Origin: SIAJ01 sp036266155
GTDB taxonomy: Bacteria > Planctomycetota > Planctomycetia > Gemmatales > Gemmataceae
Direction of reading: 5' to 3'
Assembly (NCBI GenBank): GCA_036266155.1
Contig: DATANR010000043.1
Coordinates: 1 to 7,018 of the forward strand
DNA length: 7,018 nucleotides
The notes under the pieces are model-generated. The model was given only the letters and a program-made list of their open reading frames with translations, made no database searches and had not been told where the DNA came from. The translations under genes were made by a program, and so were the position numbers. Below are positions 7,004 to 7,018 of this stretch, in pieces (the stretch's first letter is position 1; each line of letters starts with the position of its first letter).

Positions 7004-7018
7004 CTTTTCATACTGCCC

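Noticed and set aside
6670..7011. Minus-strand 113-codon open frame across the end of rnz and the right edge
   Set aside because: It is mostly antisense to a well-supported enzyme, has no domain, and runs through the promoter and hairpin region.
6966..7018. Start of tmRNA, RNase P RNA, SRP RNA or 6S RNA
   Set aside because: None of the conserved strings I know for these RNAs is present in the visible part, for example the SRP GGAAG loop region or the RNase P GAGGAAAGUCC motif.

Overview
The window looks like ordinary chromosomal sequence from a high-GC planctomycete, probably of the Pirellulales type. Three things suggest this: a very large all-helical cytoplasmic protein of a kind I associate with planctomycetes, lipoproteins with planctomycete-style signal peptides, and mostly absent Shine-Dalgarno sequences. 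This assignment is inferred from family resemblance and base composition; there is no rRNA or other taxonomic marker here.

Layout. Positions 32-3937 (minus strand) hold one uncharacterised gene of about 1301 codons, more than half the window. A divergent intergenic region of about 175 bp (3938-4112) separates it from three plus-strand genes. These are a small lipoprotein resembling an M48 metalloprotease in which the second zinc-binding histidine of HExxH is replaced by lysine (4113-4772), an RbsB-like sugar-binding lipoprotein (4856-5896), and a short-form ribonuclease Z of the tRNA 3'-processing type with a complete metal site (5995-6912). The last 106 bp contain a promoter-like TTGACG/TAAACT pair followed at once by a long, GAAA-capped hairpin. 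This is probably the 5' end of an RNA or leader that continues past the window.

How the genes relate. The three plus-strand genes are separated by 83 and 98 bp, with a hairpin in the first gap and a small palindrome pair in the second, so they need not form one operon. I see no common pathway. The binding protein has no ATPase or permease gene beside it here, and ribonuclease Z is a housekeeping tRNA-maturation enzyme. There are no mobile elements, CRISPR arrays, tRNAs or rRNAs.

I do not see a clear new multi-gene system. The points most worth a second look are the structured RNA-like element at the right edge, the giant unknown protein with its conserved-looking aromatic and His/Asp-rich motifs, and the degenerate protease-like lipoprotein.
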